This document shows, piece by piece, positions 12,570-21,470 of a stretch of DNA of 64,000 nucleotides. This stretch comes from Riemerella columbina (GTDB taxonomy: Bacteria; Bacteroidota; Bacteroidia; Flavobacteriales; Weeksellaceae). The notes under the pieces are model-generated. The model worked only from the letters and a program-made list of their open reading frames with translations. It had not been told where the DNA came from and did not search any database. Numbering within the stretch: position 1 is the first letter of the stretch; each line of letters begins with the position of its first letter. The stretch is from assembly GCF_030517065.1 (NCBI RefSeq), contig NZ_CP103950.1, positions 1-64,000 on the forward strand, read 5' to 3'. Made by a program: the position numbers and the translations under genes.

Positions 12570-13082
12570 TTACTTTTTAATCTCCACACAGCCTACTCTA
12601 CCGCCTGCATTTCCTGTAGGTTGCGAGGTGAAATCATCTACGCCAGCGTGGATAATGATGGCTTTACCAAAAAGATTTTTAGTGGCATCATCACATCCCA
12701 AACACCATTGGTCTGTGCTGAATACCAAATGGGCTTTGCCATCTTCGCCAGCCACTAAATTACCAATATCACCTTTATGAAACTGTTGGGTATCCCACTT
12801 GCCGTGATCGTGTCCTGTAGGGTTCCAGTGTCCACCCGCTGATTTCCCATCGGCAGAGGAGCAATCACCTTTTTCGTGGATGTGGATGGCGTGTTCCCCT
12901 GGTGTAAGATTGGCTACCTTTACATCTAAAGTCACCTGATTGCCTCTTTGAGAAAGTGTGGCGGTACCCTCTGTAGGCGTTCCGCTCTTAGGCGCTATGG
13001 TGTAAGTTTTTTTAACAGTGCTACAAGAAGCCACAGAAAGGGCAATCACAACGGCACCTAATGCTACTTTTAATGTTTTCAT
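12570..13082 (-). CDS. sodC: Cu-Zn superoxide dismutase family lipoprotein
   Basis: 170 aa. A lipoprotein signal ends at VASC (Cys20), so the enzyme is predicted to be anchored in the periplasm or outer membrane, where it dismutates superoxide. Copper/zinc ligands are visible in EHAIHIHEKGDC, GGHWNPTGHDHG and IIIHAGVDD. The C-terminus GNAGGRVGCVEI carries the disulfide cysteine and the active-site-loop arginine. An extra Cys pair (QWCLGCDD) precedes the last His segment, not usual in classical SodC. The gene stands alone between tadA and the PBP unit. Confidence 0.92.
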   Translation of the reverse strand: MKTLKVALGAVVIALSVASCSTVKKTYTIAPKSGTPTEGTATLSQRGNQVTLDVKVANLTPGEHAIHIHEKGDCSSADGKSAGGHWNPTGHDHGKWDTQQFHKGDIGNLVAGEDGKAHLVFSTDQWCLGCDDATKNLFGKAIIIHAGVDDFTSQPTGNAGGRVGCVEIKK

Positions 13083-13154
13083 AATGTTTTTATTTTAAGG
13101 TTAATGATGCTCGGCATCTAAAAATATGGGCTAAAATAGTGAAAAAAAAGCAAA

Positions 13155-13186
13155 CCGCCAGATTTTTAACCTTAAAAATCTGGCGG
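13155..13186 (-). terminator. terminator of ricT-gldH-pbp1A
   Basis: Perfect 14-bp arms CCGCCAGATTTTTA (13155-13168) and TAAAAATCTGGCGG (13173-13186). On the minus strand they are followed by TTTGCTTTTTTTT. It lies 11 bp past the PBP stop codon. Confidence 0.9.
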
Positions 13187-13196
13187 CAAGCGTTAG

Positions 13197-15557
13197 TTAT
13201 TGGTTAAAATCAATATCATCTGAGGAATTGATTTTCTCATTGATGTTTTCATCTTTTTTAGGTTGCGGCTTTGTGGTCTCCACAGGCTTAGGGTTTCGCA
13301 GTTCTTCTATGGTTTGCAGTGCACCTTCATCACCATAACCGCCCATTCCTCGGAGGTCATCACAACCGTTTGTCCAGTCGGAAGGTTTTACAAATTTCTC
13401 ATCAGGGGAAATATTGAGCTCTTTATTCGCCCAAACTTTCTTCATAAAAATAGCCCAAATAGGGAGTGCCATTTTCGCCCCTTGCCCTTCGCCAGTGCTC
13501 CAGAAGTGAGTGGCACGGTCTTCCCAACCTACCCAAACACCAGTGGTCAATTTCGGTACCATACCAATGAACCAACCGTCTGAGTTGTTATTGGTTGTCC
13601 CTGTTTTGGCGGCAATCTCTACTCCCTCGCTGATGCCTCTTCTGCGAAGTTCTCCAGATGCAGTACCATAACGGGCAACGCCTCTCATAATGTCTATCAT
13701 AGAATAGGCGTATTTCTCGTTCATCACTTCTTTCAGTTCAGTTTTAACCTCTGTGATCACCCTGCCGTTCGCATCTTCTATCCGCCAAATCATCTCTGGT
13801 TTTACATAATTACCAAAGTTGGCAAAGGTGCTATACGCGCCCAACATTTCATAAATGGTAATATCCGACGAACCTAATGCAATGGTGTTATTTCTCGGAA
13901 TATCACTCTCCACACCCAAATCTCGGGCTAAACGGATCACATTATCCACACCTGCGGCTTCTATCAATCTGGCTGCGACAGGGTTTTTGGAGTGTGCCAA
14001 GGCATCTCTAATGGTCAGCATACCGCCAGAACCTGCCACGCGCCAATTGCCTTTGGTGTAGGTGGCATTAGAAATAGGCGTACACGGCGTCATCCCTAAA
14101 TTCATAATGGCTGTAGCGTAAACAAACGGCTTGAAGGTAGACCCCACCTGGCGTTTTCCTTGTTTAATATGGTCGTACTGGAAGTGTTGCCAATCTATAC
14201 CGCCCACCCACGCTTTAATATCGCCAGTGGAAGGATCCATAGACATCAATCCAGCTTGTGCAATCTGCTTGTGGTAGCGGATGGAATCCCAAGGGGTCAT
14301 TTCTACCTCTTCCTCGCCTTGCCAAGTGAAGCGGGTCATCTTGGTTGGCTTATGGAAATCCATCATAATGGAATCTTCAGGAACGCCTGCGGCTTTAAGT
14401 TGCTGATAGCGCCCTGTTCTTCGCACGGCTTGCATCATAATATTGTCCGCACTTTTCTTGCTGATTTTATAGAACGGACGGTTAGGGTTTCTTCTCTGCT
14501 CGGCATCAAAAGATTTTTGAAGTTGGGTTAAATGCTCCTTAATGGCTTCCTCTGCGTATTTCTGCATTCTGGAATCTAAGGTAACATAAATTTTAAGCCC
14601 ATCTCGAAAGAGATTAACAGACTTTCCTGTCTTTTTTTCGTATTCTTGTAAATAATTATTGATTTCTTTTCTTAAATAATATTTATAATAAGCGGAATTC
14701 CCTTCTTCAATGTTTTTAATTGGAGTATAGTGAACAGCGACAGGTTGCGCAATCGCCTTCTCATAAGTGGCTTGGTCGATGTAACCTGTTTCTAACATCT
14801 GTTTGATTACCACATCTCGCCTCTTGGTGGCGCGCTCAATATTTCGCAAAGGGTTATTGGCGATGGGCGCTTCCAACATCGCTACGAACATTGCTGCCTC
14901 TGGGAGGGTCAGGTCTTTGGTGTGTTTGTTAAAGTAAATTTTAGAAGCCATCTCGATGCCGTGGGCATTATAGGTGAAATCAAACTTGTTGAAATACATC
15001 GTGATGATTTCTTCCTTAGTATATCGTTTTTCTAAACTCACGGCAACCACCCATTCTTTCAGTTTTTGACTGATTCTCAACAGTTTATTAGTGGAGGCTT
15101 TTTTGGTAAATAACAACTTTGCCAACTGTTGGGTAATGGTAGAACCGCCACCACGATCGCCACCGTAACGGATGGCTCTAAGGATTGACTTTAAGTCAAT
15201 CCCTGAGTGTTCTTTAAAACGCTCATCTTCCTTGGCTTGTAGGGCATAGATAAGGTATGGCGGCATATCTTTATAGGTAATAGGATCGGTTTTTTCCACC
15301 TCAAATTTACCCAAAGTTACCCCATCAGAAGAGATGATTTCCGAAGCCACATAGATGTCTGGATTTTCTAAGTCTTTCACATCTGGCATCTCTCCAAGTA
15401 AGCCTTGCGAAGTGGCAAAAAATAACCCTGTAATGCCCAGCACAAAGGCGATAAGCCCTATCCAAATCAAACCAATCCACTTTCTGTAACCCGTTGATTT
15501 TTTCTTCTTGGGCGGCAGTGGGAAGGTTGCTTTTTTAGTATTTTGTTTAGAATCCAT
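13197..15557 (-). CDS. penicillin-binding protein 1A (bifunctional)
   Basis: 786 aa class A PBP. Cytoplasmic tail, one membrane helix (residues ~28-50), then a GT51 glycosyltransferase domain (KEDERFKEHSGID, GGGSTITQQLAK) that polymerises lipid II. The transpeptidase domain has STFKPF (SxxK), SKN (SKNPVAARL) and KTGTTNN (KTG) that cross-link peptidoglycan. The C-terminus is charged and low-complexity. It is 12 bp downstream of gldH on the same strand, so probably in one unit with ricT and gldH, and is closed by the strong hairpin at 13155-13186. Confidence 0.94.
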   Translation of the reverse strand: MDSKQNTKKATFPLPPKKKKSTGYRKWIGLIWIGLIAFVLGITGLFFATSQGLLGEMPDVKDLENPDIYVASEIISSDGVTLGKFEVEKTDPITYKDMPPYLIYALQAKEDERFKEHSGIDLKSILRAIRYGGDRGGGSTITQQLAKLLFTKKASTNKLLRISQKLKEWVVAVSLEKRYTKEEIITMYFNKFDFTYNAHGIEMASKIYFNKHTKDLTLPEAAMFVAMLEAPIANNPLRNIERATKRRDVVIKQMLETGYIDQATYEKAIAQPVAVHYTPIKNIEEGNSAYYKYYLRKEINNYLQEYEKKTGKSVNLFRDGLKIYVTLDSRMQKYAEEAIKEHLTQLQKSFDAEQRRNPNRPFYKISKKSADNIMMQAVRRTGRYQQLKAAGVPEDSIMMDFHKPTKMTRFTWQGEEEVEMTPWDSIRYHKQIAQAGLMSMDPSTGDIKAWVGGIDWQHFQYDHIKQGKRQVGSTFKPFVYATAIMNLGMTPCTPISNATYTKGNWRVAGSGGMLTIRDALAHSKNPVAARLIEAAGVDNVIRLARDLGVESDIPRNNTIALGSSDITIYEMLGAYSTFANFGNYVKPEMIWRIEDANGRVITEVKTELKEVMNEKYAYSMIDIMRGVARYGTASGELRRRGISEGVEIAAKTGTTNNNSDGWFIGMVPKLTTGVWVGWEDRATHFWSTGEGQGAKMALPIWAIFMKKVWANKELNISPDEKFVKPSDWTNGCDDLRGMGGYGDEGALQTIEELRNPKPVETTKPQPKKDENINEKINSSDDIDFNQ

Positions 15558-15569
15558 TGTTTTAGTCTT

Positions 15570-16031
15570 CTATTTTGATGTTAATGTTTGTATTTTTATG
15601 CCAATATCTTCTATCCCTCTCAGAGTATCTTGGCGCATTCCCTGCTTTATACTTAGTGTATAGATTCCATTTTTAGGAAATTGATAATATTCTTTATATT
15701 GAAACCAGCCTTCTTTGGTATCTCCAAAACCACTACCAATCCAGCTGCCATCAGGGTTGGCTAATCTATAATTAAGCGTGTCCGTTTTAATCGGTTTGCC
15801 GTTCTGTGCCAGCGTAGCGATGAGGAACAGATTGCTATACGGATAGTTTTGGTTATTTCTGATGATAAAAATGAGGTTTTTAGGCACATCGGCATCTTTA
15901 ATATCCAACTGAAACTCCTGGGCTTGGTTTTTCGCCCACAGATTATTGACATCACGCATCTGCACCTCGCCAGCATCTTGCTGACAGGAAATCCCCAATA
16001 CCACGATGATCCATAGCCACCACTTATGCAT
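15570..16031 (-). CDS. gldH: gliding motility lipoprotein GldH
   Basis: About 153 aa. The start at 16031 (MHKWWLW) gives a proper lipoprotein signal ending in LGISC (Cys16); the frame is open for 10 more codons upstream but inside ricT. The body contains NNQNYPYSNLFLI and a terminal IEDIGIKI segment characteristic of GldH. GldH is needed for gliding in Flavobacterium johnsoniae and is retained in many non-gliding flavobacteria. The first codons overlap the end of ricT by 8 bp, implying translational coupling. Confidence 0.88.
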   Translation of the reverse strand: MHKWWLWIIVVLGISCQQDAGEVQMRDVNNLWAKNQAQEFQLDIKDADVPKNLIFIIRNNQNYPYSNLFLIATLAQNGKPIKTDTLNYRLANPDGSWIGSGFGDTKEGWFQYKEYYQFPKNGIYTLSIKQGMRQDTLRGIEDIGIKIQTLTSK

Positions 16032-17322
16032 TGCCTGTATTGTTTTTAGGTTTGCCACCACCGCGCTTAAAGTTCTTAGACTTTAGGCGTGGTTTTTTAT
16101 CTCTGTTTGAGGGATTATTCCGTCTTGAATGGCCTTGCTGCTGCGGTTTCTCTCCCTGCGGCGTGTTAGGCGTTTCTCTTTTTTTAGAAGGATCCGAAGA
16201 TTTTCTATTTCTACTTTTTTTCTTCTGTGGCTTGCGCTTTTCAAAACGGTCTACGCTATTCTCTTGGATTAAATCTACCGTTTCTAAAACATTGGTGTTG
16301 AGCGCTTTTACCTCTTCTAACGATGGTGTTTTCTCTCCTTTTTTATTGGTTCTGATGAGTTCTTTAACCTCATCGGTGTCCAAATCATACCAAACCATCG
16401 GGTTTTCCGCATAAGCGAACCACATCTTCTTCTTGAAAACATCTATTTTGATGCAGAACGCCTTGCCTTTTTCGGTGTTCAGCGTGGTATTGGTAGACGG
16501 AAAATCATCTAAGGCATCTAAATAACTCTCCAACTCAAAGTTGAGACAGCATTTGAGTTTCCCGCACTGCCCTGCCAATTTTTGAGGGTTGATACTCAAC
16601 TGTTGGTAGCGTGCCGCATTGGTATTAACCGACCTAAAATCCGTCAACCAAGTGGAACAGCAAAGCTCTCTTCCGCAGGAGCCAATCCCACCAACTTTAG
16701 CCGCTTCTTGCCGATACCCGATTTGTTTCATATCAATTTTAGTCCGAAACATCGTGGCAAATTCCTTGATCAACTGGCGGAAATCCACGCGCCCATCGGC
16801 GGTATAGTAAAAAGTCGCCTTAGTGCCATCACCCTGAAACTCTACATCTGAAATTTTCATTTGAAGGTTAAGGTTTCTGGCTATTTTTCGAGCTTGTAAC
16901 TTCACGCCATCTTCCTTTGCTCTGGCGGCTTGCCAAGTGTCAATATCCTTTTGGTTGGCTAATCTATAAACTTTTGGGCATTCCTCTGCTCTGGCTTTTT
17001 TCTTTCGCATTTGGATTTTCACCAACTCGCCAGCCAAGCTCACTATGCCTATATCGTGCCCCGGATTTACCTCTACTGTAACTATGCTGCCTACGCTTAA
17101 TGGCAGGTTACTTGCGTTTTTAAAAAAAGCTTTTCTCTCGTTTTTAAACCTGACCTCTACAAACTCATTGGCTGTTTTGGTGGGTGGCTTAATGTTAGAA
17201 AGCCAATCAAAAACGCTTAATTTATAACTATTGCCACAGGTGTCTACGCTGGCGCAGCCTGTAGCGGATTTAGTTCCACAACTATGGTTAGAGGTTCCGG
17301 ATGCTCCACATCCACAACTCAT
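16024..17322 (-). CDS. ricT: RicT/YaaT-like PSP1 domain protein
   Basis: 432 aa. A cysteine-rich N-terminus (MSCGCGASG... TCGNSYK), then a PSP1 domain with GGIGSCGRELCCSTWL and QCGKLKCCLNFE. In Bacillus subtilis the RicT subunit of the RicAFT complex ligates [4Fe-4S] clusters and influences RNase Y. Here the extra N-terminal cysteines could add a metal site. The last ~100 residues are a basic, low-complexity tail (KKKSRNRKSSDPSKKRE) that may bind RNA. A TATTTTTG box (complement of 17353-17360) lies upstream. It is first in the unit with gldH and pbp1A. Confidence 0.88.
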   Translation of the reverse strand: MSCGCGASGTSNHSCGTKSATGCASVDTCGNSYKLSVFDWLSNIKPPTKTANEFVEVRFKNERKAFFKNASNLPLSVGSIVTVEVNPGHDIGIVSLAGELVKIQMRKKKARAEECPKVYRLANQKDIDTWQAARAKEDGVKLQARKIARNLNLQMKISDVEFQGDGTKATFYYTADGRVDFRQLIKEFATMFRTKIDMKQIGYRQEAAKVGGIGSCGRELCCSTWLTDFRSVNTNAARYQQLSINPQKLAGQCGKLKCCLNFELESYLDALDDFPSTNTTLNTEKGKAFCIKIDVFKKKMWFAYAENPMVWYDLDTDEVKELIRTNKKGEKTPSLEEVKALNTNVLETVDLIQENSVDRFEKRKPQKKKSRNRKSSDPSKKRETPNTPQGEKPQQQGHSRRNNPSNRDKKPRLKSKNFKRGGGKPKNNTGNA

Positions 17323-17669
17323 ATGTATTCTATTTTAACTATTATATAAATGCAAAAATAGCATAAATTTATTTTATAGCCTTATTTTTTTACAAAGGAT
17401 TGATTTCTATGGCGTTCTCTCGATTGGAGTAATGCTATTTCTGCCAAAGTAATAAAGTTTAAAGCAAATAAGCCAACAATCAGGCACAAGCGCTAAACTG
17501 TTTAATATTAAACAGAAATTTTATCAGAGTTAATTTTAGCCTTTATTACCTTGTAATATAGCTATTTATTTATTCTATGCATATTATTTATCATCAAACA
17601 CCATCAATTAAATGGCAGTTGTTTAAAAAAAATGTTTATATTTGGACACTCTTATATAATTCAAAACTT
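17323..17669. other. intergenic region between divergent ricT and fadL
   Basis: 347 bp without a convincing gene. It holds -7-type boxes for both sides (minus TATTTTTG at 17353-17360; plus TATATTTG at 17637-17644) and an 18-bp palindrome at 17498-17515. The open frame that starts at 17577 is only the upstream extension of the porin gene. Confidence 0.6.
17498..17515. repeat. 18-bp perfect palindrome, candidate operator
   Basis: CTGTTTAAT followed directly by ATTAAACAG, an uninterrupted 18-bp dyad. It lies 122 bp before the predicted -7 box of the FadL-like gene. Its size suits a dimeric HTH regulator, but no regulator is encoded nearby. Confidence 0.5.
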
Positions 17670-18905
17670 ATGAAAAAAATATTGATTACCGCAAGCGTTT
17701 TATGTGGACTTACGGCTTATGCAGGGGGCTTTAGAGTATCTTTACAAGGGGTTAAGCAACTGGCAATGGCGCACACCAGTGCCCACGCAGAAGATGCCAG
17801 CATCGCCTTTTTTAACCCTGCAGGAATTTCTTTTATCCCTACGAAATTGAGCATCGTGGCAGGTGGTTTTGGTGTAAAAACCGATATAGATTATCAGAAT
17901 CTAAATACTTTAGAATCTTATTCTACAGAAAATCCGATAGGAACGCCTATCTATGCCGCTATTGCGTATAAAGTAACCGATCAGTTTTCGGTAGGGTTTA
18001 GTTTTACCACGCCTTTTGGAAGTACCATCCAATGGCCTTCGGACTGGAGTGGCAAAGAAATGGTACAGAAAATGGAGCTGAAGAGTTTCTATTTCCAACC
18101 TATGGTGTCTTTTAAATTGGCAGACTGGGTTTCTGTGGGTGGTAGCTACATCTACGCCAAAGGAAGCGTGAACTGGGACAAAGCCGTTACCAGCGCCAAT
18201 GGTACGATGAACATTAAAGACGACCAAGCCTCTGGTCATGGGTTTGGGTTAGGCTTTTATTTCCAACCGAATGACAAGTTAGATGTGAGCATTGCCTACC
18301 GTTCGCCAGTAGATATAAAAGCGGACAACGGCACCGTCACTTTTAATATGCCGAAATCACTCTTCGCCCTTAGAGGATTGGACAGCAATGGTCAAGACCG
18401 ATTTAAAGCCACTTTACCTTTGGCAGAAGAATACACCATTGGTGCTACTTATAAAATCACACCGAAATGGTTAGTTTCCGCAGATTTCAACTATACTGGT
18501 TGGTCAAGATACGGTCAATTGACTTTAGATTTTGACAAAGCCACCTTAGGCAACCAACCTGATGACAATACCGTTTTGATCACGCCTAAAAACTTCAAAA
18601 ATACCCAAACTTGGCGTGTAGGTACACAATATATGGTAACGGATAAAATAGCGGCGCGCTTAGGTTATTATTACGATGAATCGCCCTACGCAGATGAAGA
18701 TTTTATCCCAGAAACACCATCGTTCAATGCGCAAGTGCTCACCGCTGGGTTAGGCTTTAAGCTCAATCGTTTTGGTGTAGATTTGGGCGTGGGTATTCCA
18801 TTCTACAAATCCAGAGCCGTTAATAACGATTACTACAACTTCTATGGACAAGCTAAGGCTAAAGCCGTTTACTTCGGTTTAGGACTTTCTTATAATGCAT
18901 TTTAA
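17670..18905 (+). CDS. OmpP1/FadL/TodX family outer-membrane channel
   Basis: 412 aa from ATG 17670, which is followed by a signal peptide (MKKILITASVLCGLTAYAGG). The upstream 31 codons of open frame contain the promoter and are not expected to be translated. The mature N-terminus GGFRVSLQGVKQLAMAHTSA and the SIAFFNPAGISF segment are the FadL-type hatch with the NPA motif; the rest is alternating beta-barrel strands ending in Tyr/Phe-rich YFGLGLSYNAF. It imports hydrophobic compounds such as fatty acids. The gene is followed after 11 bp by an SGNH lipoprotein, a pairing that suggests lipid hydrolysis plus uptake. Confidence 0.92.
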   Translation: MKKILITASVLCGLTAYAGGFRVSLQGVKQLAMAHTSAHAEDASIAFFNPAGISFIPTKLSIVAGGFGVKTDIDYQNLNTLESYSTENPIGTPIYAAIAYKVTDQFSVGFSFTTPFGSTIQWPSDWSGKEMVQKMELKSFYFQPMVSFKLADWVSVGGSYIYAKGSVNWDKAVTSANGTMNIKDDQASGHGFGLGFYFQPNDKLDVSIAYRSPVDIKADNGTVTFNMPKSLFALRGLDSNGQDRFKATLPLAEEYTIGATYKITPKWLVSADFNYTGWSRYGQLTLDFDKATLGNQPDDNTVLITPKNFKNTQTWRVGTQYMVTDKIAARLGYYYDESPYADEDFIPETPSFNAQVLTAGLGFKLNRFGVDLGVGIPFYKSRAVNNDYYNFYGQAKAKAVYFGLGLSYNAF

Positions 18906-18916
18906 TCTCAACTATT

Positions 18917-20428
18917 ATGAAAAAAATAATCATATCTTCATTCGCAATAGCTGCCCTATTTTCGGTAGCCAGCTGTAATAATGATTTTGACAACGATGTT
19001 ACTTCTACCGTAATTTCTAATGGCGAAGCCGACTTTTCTAACTATGTAGCCTTAGGGAACTCCCTTACTTCGGGGTACAGAGACGGAACTCTATACGCCA
19101 GCGGACAGGAGGAATCTTACCCTGTGATGGTGGCAGCACAAATGCAAAAAGCTGGTGGTGGCACCTTCACTCAACCTATGATGCCTAACGACATTGGTGG
19201 CTTTACCAATATCCCAGGTTTTGCAGGGAAACTTACTTTAAAAGTAGTAGACAACTCTTTAGCGCCTGTGGCTTCAGCGCCAGCTGCGGCATTAGACCAT
19301 ATTTCTGGCAAGTTCAATAATATGGGCGTGCCAGGTGCTAAATCATTCCATCTCTTAGCAGAAGGCTATGGTAACCCTGCCGCTTTAGCGGTAGGAAAAG
19401 CCAACCCTTTCTTTGTGAGGTTTGCCTCAGCGCCAACCACGTCCGTGCTAAAAGATGCGATGGCACAAAAACCGACTTTCTTCTCATTATGGATCGGGAA
19501 TAATGACGTCCTTTCTTATGCCTCTTCAGGCGGCGTGGGCGTGGACCAAAAAGGAAATTTAGACCCACGCACCTACGGAAGTAACGATATTAGCGACCCC
19601 GATGTAGTGGCTGGTTCTATTAAAGCTATCCTTGAAGGAATGAAAGCCGTGGGCGCCACCAAAGGTGTTATCGCGAATATTCCTAATGTGACTTCTATTC
19701 CGTTTTTCACAACAATACCTTATAATCCTGTGCCGTTAGACCAAGCGACCGCAGATTTATTCAACCAAAAAGTGGCAGGCATTAAGCAAATTTTAACTGC
19801 CTATGGCGAGGGGAATAGAATTGCGACCTTAAAAGCGGGCGCCAACCCTTTACTCATCAAAGATGAGGCATTGAAAGATTTATCCAAAGAAATTACAACG
19901 GCTTTAGTGCAGGCAGGCGTTCCTTTAGCTCAAGCGGCAGTAGCTGGAAAAATCTTTGGGCAGGCAAGGCATACCACTTCGGAGGATTTAATCCCTCTAA
20001 CGACCAAAAGTGCTATCAACACCCAGCCTAATTACCCTTATGCTGTAGAGCCTTTTAACCGTTATGGCATTACTTTCCCACTGGAAGACCAGCATGTGCT
20101 CACCGTTACAGAAAAACAAGAGGTACTGACTGCAACAGCAGCTTATAACCAAAGAATTAAAGCTTTAGCCGATGCTTATGGTTTAGCTTTTGTAGATGCC
20201 AGTAGCAAGCTAAACGAGCTTTCAAAATCATCAGGTATTCGGTTTGATGGGGTTAAATATACCGCTACTTATATTGCTGGTGGTGCATTCTCCTTAGATG
20301 GCGTTCACTTAACAGGTAGAGGATACGCTGTGATAGCGAATGAGTTCATCAAAGCGATTAACGCCCAATACAAATCGACTTTACCACAAGTCAACCCTAA
20401 TGCTTACTCAGGGGTTCAGTTCCCTTAA
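18917..20428 (+). CDS. SGNH/GDSL-type hydrolase lipoprotein
   Basis: 503 aa. A lipoprotein signal ends at VASC (Cys20). The catalytic Ser is in block I, YVALGNSLTSGYRDG; the Asn block is LWIGNNDVL; the C-terminal block is LDGVHLTGRGYAVIANEF with the Asp-x-x-His pair. This is an esterase/lipase fold anchored to a membrane, probably the outer one. Together with the upstream FadL-like channel it may release and import fatty acids; the substrate is inferred. A strong terminator follows. Confidence 0.9.
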   Translation: MKKIIISSFAIAALFSVASCNNDFDNDVTSTVISNGEADFSNYVALGNSLTSGYRDGTLYASGQEESYPVMVAAQMQKAGGGTFTQPMMPNDIGGFTNIPGFAGKLTLKVVDNSLAPVASAPAAALDHISGKFNNMGVPGAKSFHLLAEGYGNPAALAVGKANPFFVRFASAPTTSVLKDAMAQKPTFFSLWIGNNDVLSYASSGGVGVDQKGNLDPRTYGSNDISDPDVVAGSIKAILEGMKAVGATKGVIANIPNVTSIPFFTTIPYNPVPLDQATADLFNQKVAGIKQILTAYGEGNRIATLKAGANPLLIKDEALKDLSKEITTALVQAGVPLAQAAVAGKIFGQARHTTSEDLIPLTTKSAINTQPNYPYAVEPFNRYGITFPLEDQHVLTVTEKQEVLTATAAYNQRIKALADAYGLAFVDASSKLNELSKSSGIRFDGVKYTATYIAGGAFSLDGVHLTGRGYAVIANEFIKAINAQYKSTLPQVNPNAYSGVQFP

Positions 20429-20437
20429 AATCAATAA

Positions 20438-20475
20438 CAAAAAAGCCGGTTAGAATTTTTAACCGGCTTTTTTTA
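20438..20475 (+). terminator. terminator of the fadL-SGNH unit
   Basis: AAAAAGCCGGTTA pairs with TAACCGGCTTTTT, followed by further Ts. Confidence 0.92.
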
Positions 20476-20715
20476 TGGTAAAAAACCACTTAGCGGAAGT
20501 TTCATTTACAACAATTTTATTCATCAAAAAAAGGCAATGGCTCAAAAATAAATCCAAGTTTTTTTAATCTACCTCACTTCCTAAATCTTTCATACCAGTT
20601 TGCAATACTTCCTACCCCCTTCAAAGGGGAATTGAGCAAATCCAATCATTCAACCTTCTATTCACTCCACCAACTACCGTTCAGCAGCGTAAAACAACGG
20701 TTCGGGAAGTTATTT
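20476..20715. other. intergenic stretch with a short palindrome
   Basis: No gene seen. It includes CCCCTTCAAAGGGG (20616-20629) followed by AATTG, resembling the palindromic repeats at 23464-23485 and 25487-25507. Confidence 0.5.
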
Positions 20716-20746
20716 TTGTGTGCCTTTGGGGCGAGGATTATCTTTG
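20716..20746 (+). promoter_or_regulatory. promoter of the TPR-lytS-lytTR unit
   Basis: TTG (20716-20718), 20-nt spacer, TATCTTTG (20739-20746), 26 bp before the ATG at 20773. Both elements match the Bacteroidota consensus. Confidence 0.8.
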
Positions 20747-20772
20747 CTTCATCATCTTAAAAGCATATCAAA

Positions 20773-21441
20773 ATGAAAACAAAATTTCAAATTTCAAAAT
20801 GGGCATTGGCACTCGGTTTTACCGTGATTTCTTACCTTGGTTACGCCCAAACCAATGACGAAAAAACGATGGCAGAACAAATTCATCTGCTGCAACAAGC
20901 CCAAACCCCAGAAGATTTTGATGCAGTGGCTCAACAGTTTAGCCACATAGCCGAACAAACGCCAGAAGATTGGTTACCAGCTTATTACACAGCATTGGCA
21001 TTACTCCAAGAAGGGCGGCGGATGCTGAAAGACTCCACTCAAATACCGCAATTGGATCCCCTCACTGATAAGGCTTGGGAGTACATCAAAAAAGCCGAAG
21101 CCGTGTCGCCTCCAAATGCAGAAATTTATATTTTGAAGAAAATATATCATAATTTAAAATTAGTTGTAAATCCTCAAAAACGCTACCTTACGGAGATCCC
21201 CGAAGGCAAAAAAGCCCTTAAAATGGCTCAACTTTTGGATCCTGAAAACCCAAGAATTACCCTACTCCAAGCGGAAGAAGCCTACTTTATCCCACCCAAT
21301 TTTGGAGGCAACCGCACGCAAGCGATGGCTTTGTTTAAGAAGGCTTTAACTCAATTTGAAACCTATCGCCCCAAAACAGCTTTGTCTCCCAATTGGGGAA
21401 AAGAAGAAGCAATGTATTTCATCAATTCGCAATCATTTTAA
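20773..21441 (+). CDS. secreted TPR-like protein of unknown function
   Basis: 222 aa. A signal peptide (WALALGFTVISYLGYAQ) is followed by helical, Ala/Leu-rich repeats resembling degenerate tetratricopeptide units (EDWLPAYYTALALLQEG; AWEYIKKAEAVSPPNAEIYILK; ALKMAQLLDPENPRITLLQAEEAYF). It is probably periplasmic. No catalytic motif was recognised. It is the first gene of a unit with a LytS-type kinase and LytTR regulator; the kinase frame begins inside it, although the likely kinase start is 30 bp downstream. It could be an accessory sensor or target of that system; this is inference from position. Confidence 0.75.
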   Translation: MKTKFQISKWALALGFTVISYLGYAQTNDEKTMAEQIHLLQQAQTPEDFDAVAQQFSHIAEQTPEDWLPAYYTALALLQEGRRMLKDSTQIPQLDPLTDKAWEYIKKAEAVSPPNAEIYILKKIYHNLKLVVNPQKRYLTEIPEGKKALKMAQLLDPENPRITLLQAEEAYFIPPNFGGNRTQAMALFKKALTQFETYRPKTALSPNWGKEEAMYFINSQSF

Positions 21442-21470
21442 GTATTTTTGTTTCATTTAATAATAATTCT

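Noticed and set aside
12490-12780. 96-aa plus-strand frame beginning between tadA and sodC
   Set aside because: Most of it is the antisense of sodC; no promoter or coding signature.
17577-17669. N-terminal extension of the FadL-like porin
   Set aside because: The extension has no signal character, contains the TATATTTG promoter box, and the ATG at 17670 starts a clean signal peptide.
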